Shown: piece by piece, positions 21,291 to 29,488 of the stretch | Layout of the letters: the number at the start of each line of letters is the position of its first letter | How positions within the stretch are numbered: position 1 is the stretch's first letter | Assembly: GCF_004362745.1 (NCBI RefSeq) | Contig: NZ_SNXY01000006.1 | Coordinates: 930,001-994,000 of the forward strand | Reading direction: 5' to 3' | From: Oharaeibacter diazotrophicus | Lineage (GTDB): Bacteria; Pseudomonadota; Alphaproteobacteria; Rhizobiales; Pleomorphomonadaceae | Length of the DNA stretch: 64,000 nucleotides | Program-made: the position numbers and the translations under genes | Notes under the pieces: model-generated | Database searches by the model: none | The model's input: the letters and a program-made list of their open reading frames with translations, nothing else | What the model was told of the DNA's origin: nothing

Positions 21291-21617
21291 TCAGCGCACG
21301 GTTTCGGCGGCGGCGGCGGCGATCACCTGGTCGATCAGGCCCGGAAATCGGGTGTCGAGGTCGTCCCGGCGCAGCGTATTCACGTTCTCGACGCCGCGCT
21401 TCTCCATCCGCACCACGCCTGCCTCGCGCAGCACGCGGTAGTGGTTGGAGAGGGTCGACTTCGGCACCTCGCCGGTCGGGCAGGCCTGCGAGCAGCTGAG
21501 GCCGTCCGCCGTCTCGGCGAGGCGGCGGACGATGGCGAGGCGGGTGGGATCGCCGAGGGCGGCGAGGACGCCGGTCAGCGTGATGTCGTCGCGGGCGGGA
21601 TGGACGTAGGGGTTCAT
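21291..21617 (-). CDS. ArsR-family HTH transcriptional regulator
   Basis: A 108-residue winged-helix repressor. The recognition helix region is KSTLSNHYRVLREAGVV, preceded by ALGDPTRLAIVRRLAE. Two cysteines, Cys42 and Cys46 (SCSQAC), could make it thiol or metal responsive, but this pattern is also common in members with unknown effectors. Divergent from the SDR gene across an 89-base spacer with an AT-rich inverted repeat; it very likely represses the SDR gene and itself. Confidence 0.9.
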   Translation of the reverse strand: MNPYVHPARDDITLTGVLAALGDPTRLAIVRRLAETADGLSCSQACPTGEVPKSTLSNHYRVLREAGVVRMEKRGVENVNTLRRDDLDTRFPGLIDQVIAAAAAETVR

Positions 21618-21638
21618 GGCTCCTTCCTAGCACGTGCG

Positions 21639-21669
21639 TTGACGCGGTCCAATAATTCGGTAATTTGGA
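21639..21669 (+). promoter_or_regulatory. Probable SDR promoter with overlapping ArsR-type operator
   Basis: TTGACG at 21639-21644 could be the -35 box, with an AT-rich -10-like TAATTT at about 21661-21666. Overlapping this is an interrupted inverted repeat TCCAA-N12-TTGGA (21648-21669) with a very AT-rich centre, conspicuous in this genome. It lies between the divergent ArsR and SDR genes, where an ArsR repressor would bind. Confidence 0.55.
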
Positions 21670-21706
21670 ACTACGGGATAAACGAACTCCCGAGCAGGAG
21701 AGACCC

Positions 21707-22459
21707 ATGCGATTCGAAGGCACCAACGCACTCGTCACCGGCGGCTCGTCGGGCATCGGCTACGCCACCGCCGCAGCGCTGATCGCCGAGGGCGCGGACC
21801 GCGTCTACGTCACCGGCCGCAACGCACAGGCGCTCCGGACGGCCGCCGACCGGCTCGGCGAGAAGGCGATCCCCGTGGTCGCCGACGCCTCCAGCCTTTC
21901 CGACAGCGCCGCCCTCGCCGACCGCGTCCGCGCCGACGGCGTCACCCTCGACGTCCTGTTCGCCAACGCGGGCATCGCGGAGTCGCGCAGCTTCGCCGAG
22001 ACCGACGAGGCCTTCTTCGACCGCACCTTCGACATCAACGTGAAGGGGCTGTTCTTCCAGGTGCAGGCGCTGCTGCCGGTGCTGGCCGACGGCGCGTCGG
22101 TGATCGTCAACGCCTCGATCGTGGCCAACAAGGGCATGGCCAACCTGTCGGTCTACAACGCCTCCAAGGCGGCGGTGCGCTCCTTCGCCCGCACCTGGGC
22201 CAACGAACTCAAGGCCCGCGGCATCCGCGTCAACGCCGTCAGCCCGGGCGCGACGCGCACGCCGATCATGGAGAACGGCCTGAAGATGGACGCCGACGCG
22301 ATCGCCGGCTTCGACGCCCTGCTCGCCGCCGCCGCCCCGGCCGGCCGCATGGGCCGGCCCGACGAGATCGCCGCCGGCGTGCTGTTCCTCGCCGACGCCC
22401 GCTCGAGCTACGTCAACGGCATCGAACTCTCGGTCGACGGCGGCTTCGCCCAGGTCTGA
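21707..22459 (+). CDS. Short-chain dehydrogenase/reductase
   Basis: A 250-residue classical SDR. It has the cofactor loop TGGSSGIG (residues 11-18), NAGIAES (structural NAG), catalytic YNASK (Tyr150, Lys154) and a C-terminal SSYVNGIELSVDGGF. The Arg in VTGRNAQ after the second strand suggests NADP(H). Substrate unknown. The ATG at 21707 follows AGGAGA by 6 bases. Controlled most likely by the divergent ArsR protein; this pairing is common in proteobacteria and is often a response to electrophiles, which is inference here. Confidence 0.92.
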   Translation: MRFEGTNALVTGGSSGIGYATAAALIAEGADRVYVTGRNAQALRTAADRLGEKAIPVVADASSLSDSAALADRVRADGVTLDVLFANAGIAESRSFAETDEAFFDRTFDINVKGLFFQVQALLPVLADGASVIVNASIVANKGMANLSVYNASKAAVRSFARTWANELKARGIRVNAVSPGATRTPIMENGLKMDADAIAGFDALLAAAAPAGRMGRPDEIAAGVLFLADARSSYVNGIELSVDGGFAQV

Positions 22460-22463
22460 GGCA

Positions 22464-22523
22464 GCGCCCGACTGGGCGCCGGCCAGAGGTCCGAACATCG
22501 TAAGGTCCGGGCGTGTCGGACCT
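22464..22523 (+). terminator. Two consecutive hairpins after the SDR gene
   Basis: 22464-22469 pairs with 22474-22479 (GCGCCC/GGGCGC, 4-base loop), and 22503-22509 pairs with 22517-22523 (AGGTCCG/CGGACCT, 7-base loop), the latter followed by TTCC. Together they probably end the SDR transcript; neither has a strong T run. Confidence 0.45.
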
Positions 22524-22672
22524 TTCCGAACCGGGTTCGAGACCGCACCGCCCCGGGGGTGCGACACCCGCGCCGTCGAGGCGGGTCCGGCTCGTCGGTA
22601 GTACTTATCGACAGACGGGCCCGCCGGGTCCACCCTCTGCGCCCGGATGCGGCCAGCCTGGACGGTGCTGCG

Positions 22673-25339
22673 ATGAAATGGGTCTACACCTTCGGCGACG
22701 GGGCGGCGGAGGGTACCGCCGCCATGAAGAACCTGCTCGGCGGCAAGGGCGCCAACCTCGCCGAGATGGCCAATCTCGGCCTGCCGGTGCCGCCCGGGTT
22801 CACCATCACCACCGAGGTCTGCACCCACTTCTACGCCAACGGCCGCGCCTATCCCGAATCGCTCGCCAGCGAGGTCGACGCCGCCCTCGCCTATCTCGGC
22901 GAGAAGACCGGCCGCCGCTTCGGCGACCCGACCCGCCCGCTGCTGGTCTCGGTGCGCTCCGGCGCCCGGGCCTCGATGCCGGGCATGATGGACACGGTGC
23001 TGAACCTCGGCCTCAACGACGTCACGGTCGGGGCGCTGGCCGCCGAAGCCGGCGACGAACGCTTCGCCTGGGACAGCTACCGCCGCTTCATCCAGATGTA
23101 CGGCGACGTGGTGCTCGGCCTCGACCACCACGCCTTCGAGGAACTGCTCGACGACCTCAAGGCCCGCGAGGGCTACGTGCTCGACACCGATCTTTCCGCC
23201 AACGACTGGCGCGAGATCGTCGGCGAGTACCAGAAGCTCGTCGCCGACGAGACCGGCGAGCCCTTCCCGCAGGATCCGGCGGTGCAGCTCTGGGGCGCCA
23301 TCGGCGCCGTGTTCGGGTCGTGGATGAACGCCCGCGCGGTGACCTATCGCAAGCTCCACGACATTCCCGCCTCCTGGGGCACCGCGGTCAACGTCCAGAC
23401 CATGGTGTTCGGCAACATGGGCGACACCTCGGCCACCGGCGTCGCCTTCTCGCGCAACCCCTCCACCGGCGAGAACGCGCTCTACGGCGAGTTCCTGGTC
23501 AACGCCCAGGGCGAGGACGTGGTGGCGGGCATCCGCACCCCGCAGGACATTACCGAGGCCGCCCGCCTCGCCGCCCGCTCCGACCGGCCTTCGCTCGAGG
23601 CGCTGATGCCGGAGGCCTACGCCGAGTTCGCGCACTACGCCCGCGAACTCGAGAAGCACTACCGCGACATGCAGGACCTCGAGTTTACGGTCGAGCGCGG
23701 CAAGCTGTGGATGCTCCAGGCCCGTGTCGGCAAGCGCACCGCCGAGGCGGCGCTGCGCATCGCCGTCGAGATGGCCGAGGACGGCCTGATCACCCGCGAA
23801 GAGGCGATCGAGCGCATCGACCCGTCCTCGCTCGACCAACTGCTGCACCCGACCATCGACCCGAAGGCGGCGCGCGACCTGCTCGGCGCCGGCCTGCCGG
23901 CCTCCCCTGGCGCGGCCTCCGGCGCCATCGTCTTCACCGCCGACGAGGCGGAGGCGCGGCGCCAGCGCGGCCAGCGCGTCATCCTGGTGCGCGTCGAGAC
24001 CAGCCCCGAGGACATCCACGGCATGCACGCCGCCGAGGGAATCCTGACCACCCGCGGCGGCATGACCAGCCACGCGGCCGTGGTCGCCCGCGGCATGGGC
24101 AAGCCCTGCGTCTCCGGCGCCGGTTCGATCCGCGTCGACGTCGCCCGCGGCACGCTGACCGCGGTCGGCCGCACTTTCACCGCCGGCGACGTCATCACCA
24201 TCGACGGCGGCACCGGCCAGGTGATGGCCGGCTCGGTGCCGATGCGCCAGCCCGAACTCTCCGGCACCTTCGCGACGCTGATGGGCTGGGCCGACGAGGT
24301 CCGCCGCATGACGGTGCGCACCAACGCCGAGACGCCGGCCGACGCCCGCGCCGCCCGCGCCTTCGGCGCCGAGGGCATCGGGCTCTGCCGCACCGAGCAC
24401 ATGTTCTTCGACCACGCCCGCATCACCGCCGTGCGCGAGATGATCCTCGCCAACACGCCGGAGGGCCGGCGCGCCGCGCTCGCCAAGATCCTGCCGATGC
24501 AGCGTCAGGACTTCGTCGACCTGTTCGAGATCATGCACGGCCTGCCGGTCTGCATCCGCCTGCTCGACCCGCCGCTGCACGAGTTCCTGCCGCGCGGCGC
24601 CGACGAGATCGCCGACGTCGCCGCCGTGCTCGGCGTGACGCCGGACGTGCTGGCCCAGCGCGCCGAGGCGATGGCCGAGTTCAACCCGATGCTCGGCCAC
24701 CGCGGCTGCCGACTCGCGATCTCTTTCCCGGAGATCGCCGAGATGCAGGCGCGCGCCATCTTCGAGGCCGCGGCGATCGCCGCCGTCGCCACCGGCGCGC
24801 CGGTGATCCCGGAGATCATGGTGCCGCTGGTCGCCACCAAGGCCGAGCTCGACTACGTCAAGGCGATCGTCGACCGCGTCGCCGGCGAGGTCGCGCGCGA
24901 GCAGGGCACGGCGATCCCCTACCACGTCGGAACCATGATCGAACTGCCGCGCGCTGCGCTCCGGGCCGGTGAGATCGCCGAGAGCGCCGAGTTCTTCTCC
25001 TTCGGCACCAACGACTTGACCCAGACCACCTTCGGCATCTCGCGCGACGACGCCGCCTCCTTCCTGACCACCTATCTCCAGAAGGGCCTGCTGCCGAAGG
25101 ACCCCTTCGTCAGCCTCGACCCCGAGGGCGTCGGCGAACTCGTCGAGATCGCCGCCGAGCGCGGCAGGCGGACGCGGGCGGGCATCAAGCTCGGCATCTG
25201 CGGCGAGCACGGCGGCGATCCCGCCTCGATCTCGTTCTGCGACAAGATCGGCCTCGACTATGTGTCCTGTTCCCCGTTCCGGGTGCCGATCGCTAGGTTG
25301 GCGGCGGCGCGGGCGGCACTCGCCGCCCGCCGGACCTGA
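22673..25339 (+). CDS. ppdK: Pyruvate, phosphate dikinase
   Basis: Interconverts pyruvate, ATP and phosphate with phosphoenolpyruvate, AMP and pyrophosphate; a glycolysis/gluconeogenesis enzyme of the cytoplasm. The 888-residue product has the ATP-grasp nucleotide domain at the N-terminus (WVYTFGDGAAEGTAAMKNLL, GGKGANLAEM), the swivelling His domain with GGMTSHAAVVARGMG (phospho-His, with the preceding Thr as the usual regulatory site), and the PEP/pyruvate TIM barrel ending with LGICGEHGGDP. The ATG at 22673 gives the family N-terminus; the frame is open to 22559. Nineteen bases before the MeaB gene. Confidence 0.97.
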   Translation: MKWVYTFGDGAAEGTAAMKNLLGGKGANLAEMANLGLPVPPGFTITTEVCTHFYANGRAYPESLASEVDAALAYLGEKTGRRFGDPTRPLLVSVRSGARASMPGMMDTVLNLGLNDVTVGALAAEAGDERFAWDSYRRFIQMYGDVVLGLDHHAFEELLDDLKAREGYVLDTDLSANDWREIVGEYQKLVADETGEPFPQDPAVQLWGAIGAVFGSWMNARAVTYRKLHDIPASWGTAVNVQTMVFGNMGDTSATGVAFSRNPSTGENALYGEFLVNAQGEDVVAGIRTPQDITEAARLAARSDRPSLEALMPEAYAEFAHYARELEKHYRDMQDLEFTVERGKLWMLQARVGKRTAEAALRIAVEMAEDGLITREEAIERIDPSSLDQLLHPTIDPKAARDLLGAGLPASPGAASGAIVFTADEAEARRQRGQRVILVRVETSPEDIHGMHAAEGILTTRGGMTSHAAVVARGMGKPCVSGAGSIRVDVARGTLTAVGRTFTAGDVITIDGGTGQVMAGSVPMRQPELSGTFATLMGWADEVRRMTVRTNAETPADARAARAFGAEGIGLCRTEHMFFDHARITAVREMILANTPEGRRAALAKILPMQRQDFVDLFEIMHGLPVCIRLLDPPLHEFLPRGADEIADVAAVLGVTPDVLAQRAEAMAEFNPMLGHRGCRLAISFPEIAEMQARAIFEAAAIAAVATGAPVIPEIMVPLVATKAELDYVKAIVDRVAGEVAREQGTAIPYHVGTMIELPRAALRAGEIAESAEFFSFGTNDLTQTTFGISRDDAASFLTTYLQKGLLPKDPFVSLDPEGVGELVEIAAERGRRTRAGIKLGICGEHGGDPASISFCDKIGLDYVSCSPFRVPIARLAAARAALAARRT

Positions 25340-25357
25340 GGCTCGGACGAGGACCCG

Positions 25358-26305
25358 TTGACGACACCCCTGGAACTCGGCGCGATCCGCGCAGCCGGCA
25401 AGCCGGCGGTGGCGCGTGCCCTGGCGGCGATCGAGACCGCCGGCGGTATCGCCCGCCACGCCGCGCTGCTCGACGCCTGCGTCGCGGAGCCGGGCGGCCA
25501 CGTGCTCGGCCTGACCGGCCCACCGGGCGTCGGCAAGTCGACGCTGACCAACGCGCTGGTCCGTCACGTCCGCGCCCGCGGCGAGACGCTCGGCGTGATC
25601 GCGGTCGACCCGTCGTCGCGGGTGACGCGCGGCGCGCTGCTCGGCGACCGCACCCGCCTCAAGACCGACCCGGACGACCGCGGCATCTTCGTGCGCTCGA
25701 TGGCCGCGCGCGACCGGCTCGGGGGCCTCTCCGACCACGCGGTCGGCGCCGTCGCGCTGATGCAGGCGGTCTACGACCGGGTGATCGTCGAATCCGTCGG
25801 CATCGGCCAGTCCGAAGCCGACGTCGCCACCGTCGCCGACACCGTGGTGCTGTGCATCCAGCCGGGCTCGGGCGACAGCCTGCAGTTCATGAAGGCCGGC
25901 GTGATGGAGATCCCCGACGTCGTCGTGGTCACCAAGGCCGACACCGGCGCCCCGGCCCGCCGGGCCGCCGCCGACGTCGAGGGCGCGCTGTCGCTCGCCG
26001 TCCGCGCCGCGGACGCCTTGGTGCCGCCGGTGCTGACGGTGTCCTCGACCGCCGGCACCGGTCTCGACGCGCTCCTCGAGGCCGTCGAGCGCCACCGGGC
26101 CTGGACCACGGACCCTGTGCGTGCGGACCGGCTGAGGGCCGCCCGCTTCCGCCACTGGGTCGCCGACGCCGTCAAGGTCGGCTTCGGGACGGCGGGCCTC
26201 GCGCTGGTCGACCTCGACCGCGCCCTCGAGGCCGCCGCCGGCCCGTTCGGTGCCGTCGCCGCCGAGACCGCCGCGCTCGCCCGCCGCCTGGAAATGGGAC
26301 GATAG
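25358..26305 (+). CDS. MeaB/ArgK-family G3E GTPase (methylmalonyl-CoA mutase chaperone type)
   Basis: A 315-residue P-loop GTPase. Walker A GPPGVGKST (residues 54-62), AVDPSSRVTRGALLGDRTRL, the switch ESVGIGQSE and TKAD base-recognition motif are those of MeaB/ArgK proteins, which load or protect adenosylcobalamin in methylmalonyl-CoA mutase. No mutase gene is in the window. The start appears to be TTG at 25358 with GAGGA 6 bases upstream. The AVDPSSRVTRG stretch differs slightly from the usual DPSSPFTGG. The older annotation as an arginine transport ATPase is not supported. Confidence 0.88.
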   Translation: MTTPLELGAIRAAGKPAVARALAAIETAGGIARHAALLDACVAEPGGHVLGLTGPPGVGKSTLTNALVRHVRARGETLGVIAVDPSSRVTRGALLGDRTRLKTDPDDRGIFVRSMAARDRLGGLSDHAVGAVALMQAVYDRVIVESVGIGQSEADVATVADTVVLCIQPGSGDSLQFMKAGVMEIPDVVVVTKADTGAPARRAAADVEGALSLAVRAADALVPPVLTVSSTAGTGLDALLEAVERHRAWTTDPVRADRLRAARFRHWVADAVKVGFGTAGLALVDLDRALEAAAGPFGAVAAETAALARRLEMGR

Positions 26306-26393
26306 GGCCGGGTTTCGACGATCGTTTTCATCGAAATTTAGATGCTTTGCCCGCAAGGATCGCAGACGTTCAACCGTCCCCCCGGGACCAGTC

Positions 26394-27257
26394 ATGTCGT
26401 CCGCCAGCGCCTTTCCGGCCACCTTCGCGCGCGACGAGAGCGGATCGACCGCTCTCGCCTTCGCCATTTCCTTCTTCGTCGTCGCCTTCTCGCTCGGAGC
26501 CGCGGTCGACTACGGCCGTCAGTCGGACCTGAAGTCGAACCTCCAGGCCGCTGCCGACAGCATCGCGTTGGCCAGCGCGACCCGCGGCGCGGCGCTGACC
26601 CAGCAGGAGGCCAAGCAACTCCTCAACCGCACGCTGGCGGCCTCCGGCGGCCGGATCGACACGGTCTCGGTCGAGGGCGACGGCACCGGCGTCTTCACCG
26701 TCACGCTCGCGGCAGAGGTCGACGCCAGTTTCCTGGCGATCGGTGGCTTCGACAAGCTCGGCGCTACCGTGAGTTCCAAGGCCAAGGAGGCGACGGCGAA
26801 GAAGTTGCAGTCGGCGACCATGTCGATCAAGAGCGCAAAGGGCACCTTCGACAAGGAAATCTACTTCGTCACTTACGACAAGAACGGCACGGTCCTGAAG
26901 CGTCAGCTGATGCTGACATATGACTACACCAACAAGAACGGCAAGATCAGCACGAAGTTCACGCCGACGATCGGCACGGCGACCACGATCACGGTCACGG
27001 ACTACGACAGCTACGCCATCGAGATGGTCGCCTACCAGGACACCACCTACACCGGCAAGCACACCTTCCCGAAGACCTACAGCTCGAAGGCGCTCGACGT
27101 CTCGAGCTTCCTGAAGGTCGCCGGCGCGTGCTCGGACACGGCCGGCTCGACCATGGACTGGGAGGACGGCGGCGACGGCGACTACGCCGACCTCAAGACC
27201 ACCCTCGCCTGTACGCTCCAGACGACCAACCAGGACGGCGTCCGCCTCACGCAGTGA
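26394..27257 (+). CDS. TadE/TadG-like pilus-assembly family protein
   Basis: A 287-residue protein starting with the TadE/G-like N-terminus: FARDESGSTALAFAISFFVVAFSLGAAVDYGRQ, where the membrane helix covers about residues 18-37, followed by SDLKSNLQAAADSIALASA. The remaining periplasmic part is Thr/Lys-rich beta-like sequence with two Cys near the end, and lacks the von Willebrand A domain of full TadG. No other tad genes lie nearby, so this is an orphan. The start at 26394 places the pilin-like segment correctly; the frame is open upstream into meaB. Its last 11 bases overlap the convergent MFS gene. Confidence 0.75.
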   Translation: MSSASAFPATFARDESGSTALAFAISFFVVAFSLGAAVDYGRQSDLKSNLQAAADSIALASATRGAALTQQEAKQLLNRTLAASGGRIDTVSVEGDGTGVFTVTLAAEVDASFLAIGGFDKLGATVSSKAKEATAKKLQSATMSIKSAKGTFDKEIYFVTYDKNGTVLKRQLMLTYDYTNKNGKISTKFTPTIGTATTITVTDYDSYAIEMVAYQDTTYTGKHTFPKTYSSKALDVSSFLKVAGACSDTAGSTMDWEDGGDGDYADLKTTLACTLQTTNQDGVRLTQ

Positions 27258-28470
27258 CCGGGCGCGGCACCGCCGTCTCGCGAATCGGCAGGTGCACGAT
27301 GCCGGCGAAGATGCCGAGCAGCACGCCGAGGATCCAGACGCCGTCGTAGGAATGGGTCGCGTCGTAGAGCCGTCCGCCGAGCCAGACGCCGAGGAAGGCG
27401 CCGATCTGGTGCGAGAAGAACACGATGCCCGAGAGCATCGCGATGTAGCGCGTGCCGAACATCACGCCGACGAGTCCCTGGGTCGGCGGCACGGTGGAGA
27501 GCCACAGGAAGCCCGCAGCGGCCGAGAACAGCAGCACCGTGGTCGGCGACGTCGGCAAGAGCCAGAACAGACCGTAGGCGACGGCCCGGCCGAAGTAGAT
27601 CACCGACAGGATGTAGCGCTTCGGCAGCCGGTTCGAGAGCTGGCCGGCGATCAGCGAGCCTGCGATGTTGAAGAGCCCGATCAGGCCGAGCGCCCAGGCT
27701 CCCCAACTGGCGTCGAGGCCCTTGTCGACGATGTAGGGCGGCAGGTGCGTCGTCACGAAGGCGACGTGGAAGCCGCAGACGAAGAAGCCCGCGATCAGCA
27801 GCCAGTAGGAGCGGTGGCCGAACGCCTCGCCGAGCGCCTCGCGGATCGTCTGGTCGCGGCCGCCGACGCCGCCGCCGGCGGCCGGCTTGCCCTTCAGCGG
27901 GATCGCCAGCAGCGGCACCACGGCCATCAGGCAGGCGAGCACCAGGAGGGCGTTCTGGTAGCCGTAGCGATCGATCACGCCGAGGCCGATCGGGGCGAAC
28001 AGGAGCTGGCCCATCGACCCGGCGGCGGTGCCGAGGCCGTAGGCGGTGCCGCGGAAGCTCGCGGGCAGAAGGCGCGCGAAGGCGGCCAGCACCATGAAGA
28101 AGGCCGAGCCGGCGATGCCGAGCCCGAGCAGCACGCCGGCGGTGAACTGCAGGCCGACGGGATCCGTCGTGTAGGCCATGGTGACGAGGCCGAGCGCGTA
28201 GAGCAGAGCGCCCGCCGTCAGCACCCGCCAGGTGCCGAAGCGGTCGGCGATCATGCCGGCGAAGGGCTGGCCGAGGCCCCACATCAGGTTCTGCAGCGCG
28301 ATCGCGAGCGCGAACACCTCCCGGCTCCAGCCGTTCGCCGTGGTCATCGGCGTCAGGAAGAAGCCCATGGTCGAGCGCGGGCCGAAGGTGAGGATGGCGA
28401 CGAGGCAGCCGCACACCACGACCACGGCGGGCGGGACGGCCGAGGCGGCGCGGGAGGGGACGGTGGTCAC
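27247..28470 (-). CDS. MFS transporter
   Basis: A 407-residue inner-membrane protein with about 12 hydrophobic helices and the major facilitator loop-2 motif GQPFAGMIADRFGTWRVL. The large central loop carries GKPAAGGGVGGRDQTIREAL. The pattern of MGFFLTPMTTANGWSREVF and RYIAMLSGIVFFSHQIGAFLGVWLGG is like the monocarboxylate/oxalate-type MFS branch, but the substrate is unknown. Divergent from the 2OG-oxygenase gene across 294 bases; a role in lasso peptide export is possible but unsupported. Confidence 0.88.
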   Translation of the reverse strand: MTTVPSRAASAVPPAVVVVCGCLVAILTFGPRSTMGFFLTPMTTANGWSREVFALAIALQNLMWGLGQPFAGMIADRFGTWRVLTAGALLYALGLVTMAYTTDPVGLQFTAGVLLGLGIAGSAFFMVLAAFARLLPASFRGTAYGLGTAAGSMGQLLFAPIGLGVIDRYGYQNALLVLACLMAVVPLLAIPLKGKPAAGGGVGGRDQTIREALGEAFGHRSYWLLIAGFFVCGFHVAFVTTHLPPYIVDKGLDASWGAWALGLIGLFNIAGSLIAGQLSNRLPKRYILSVIYFGRAVAYGLFWLLPTSPTTVLLFSAAAGFLWLSTVPPTQGLVGVMFGTRYIAMLSGIVFFSHQIGAFLGVWLGGRLYDATHSYDGVWILGVLLGIFAGIVHLPIRETAVPRPVTA

Positions 28471-28764
28471 GGCGGGAACTCCTGCGGGCGCCGGGATCGC
28501 GTCCGTCGTCCAGATCTACCGAACCATGGTCGATCGCGGAAATGAATAAGTGTCATCGAAACGATCGCGGACACTCATGACAGCGACCGCGGCATGACCG
28601 CCGGGCGCGATCCCTGTTGCCGGCCGCAGGGCGTTGCGGTTTTGTGCAATCGCGACGCAGCGTCCCTCCGGCGAGTCGGAGACCGCTCGCCGATCCGACG
28701 ATGCCGGTGGCGACGATTCCCGCGCGCGCGACCGGCCGCACCCCTGCAGGAACGAGCACACCGC

Positions 28765-29397
28765 ATGACCTCCCCACCCCCGATGCGCGCCTTGGAGCAG
28801 CCCGCGCCGCATCGCCTGATCCGCGGGTTCCTGGGGGAGGACATGGTCGAGCGCCTGCTCGCCCATGCCGCCGCCCGCCGGGACGACTTCGAAGTCACCA
28901 CCATCGGTGCCGAAGGCCGCGTGGACCCGAACATCCGGGTCTCACGCGTGCTGCGCGATCTCGGACCGCTGCGCGAGGAACTCGACGCCCGGTTCCGCGC
29001 GGTGATGGACGAGGCCGTCGCGACGCTGCGCCTGTCGCCTTTCGTGTCGACGCGGTTGGAGCTGGAACTGGTCGCCCACGGCGACGGCGCCTTCTACGGC
29101 CGTCACATCGACACTCGGACCGGCGCGAACGACGCCGCCACGGAGAGGGTCCTGACCGCCGTCCACTATTTCCACGCCCTGCCCAAGGGCTTCGATGGCG
29201 GCGAACTGCGCCTGCACTCCTTCCGCCCGGTCGACCAGGGCGGCCGCTTCGTCGACATCGAACCCGAACGCGACCTGCTGCTGCTGTTCCCGTCGTGGGC
29301 GCCGCACGAGGTGCGGCCGATCCGGTGTCCGTCCGGCGCCTTCATGGACTCGCGCTTCGCGATCAACTGCTGGTTCCGCCGCGCGCGGGGCAAATGA
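28765..29397 (+). CDS. 2-oxoglutarate/Fe(II)-dependent oxygenase, prolyl-hydroxylase type
   Basis: A 210-residue jelly-roll oxygenase. Iron ligands His114-x-Asp116 (YGRHIDTRTG) and His181 (SWAPHEVRPI) and the 2-oxoglutarate-binding Arg197 (DSRFAINCWF) are all present, so it should be active. The family hydroxylates proline, asparagine or aspartate side chains in peptides and other substrates. It lies 91 bases upstream of the lasso cyclase on the same strand, so the lasso precursor or product is a plausible substrate (inference). The ATG at 28765 has AGGA about 12 bases upstream; the frame is open to 28594 without family resemblance. Confidence 0.85.
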   Translation: MTSPPPMRALEQPAPHRLIRGFLGEDMVERLLAHAAARRDDFEVTTIGAEGRVDPNIRVSRVLRDLGPLREELDARFRAVMDEAVATLRLSPFVSTRLELELVAHGDGAFYGRHIDTRTGANDAATERVLTAVHYFHALPKGFDGGELRLHSFRPVDQGGRFVDIEPERDLLLLFPSWAPHEVRPIRCPSGAFMDSRFAINCWFRRARGK

Positions 29398-29488
29398 GTA
29401 CCAACCGAGCCGGCCCGCCGCCGCTGCCCATGCGCCCTGCCCCTCTCGCGCACCGCCGGCCGATCCGGATCGCGTCGAGCCGCCGCCG

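Noticed and set aside
21671-26467. A 1598-codon open frame on the minus strand
   Set aside because: It is antisense to the SDR, ppdK and meaB genes, is rich in Arg/Ala/Gly/His/Asp as expected of shadow frames at high GC, and shows no family motif.
29195-29488. N-terminal extension of the asparagine-synthase-like protein
   Set aside because: The first two thirds overlap the oxygenase gene in another frame, and the extension is Arg/Ser/Cys-rich; the protein starts properly at 29489.
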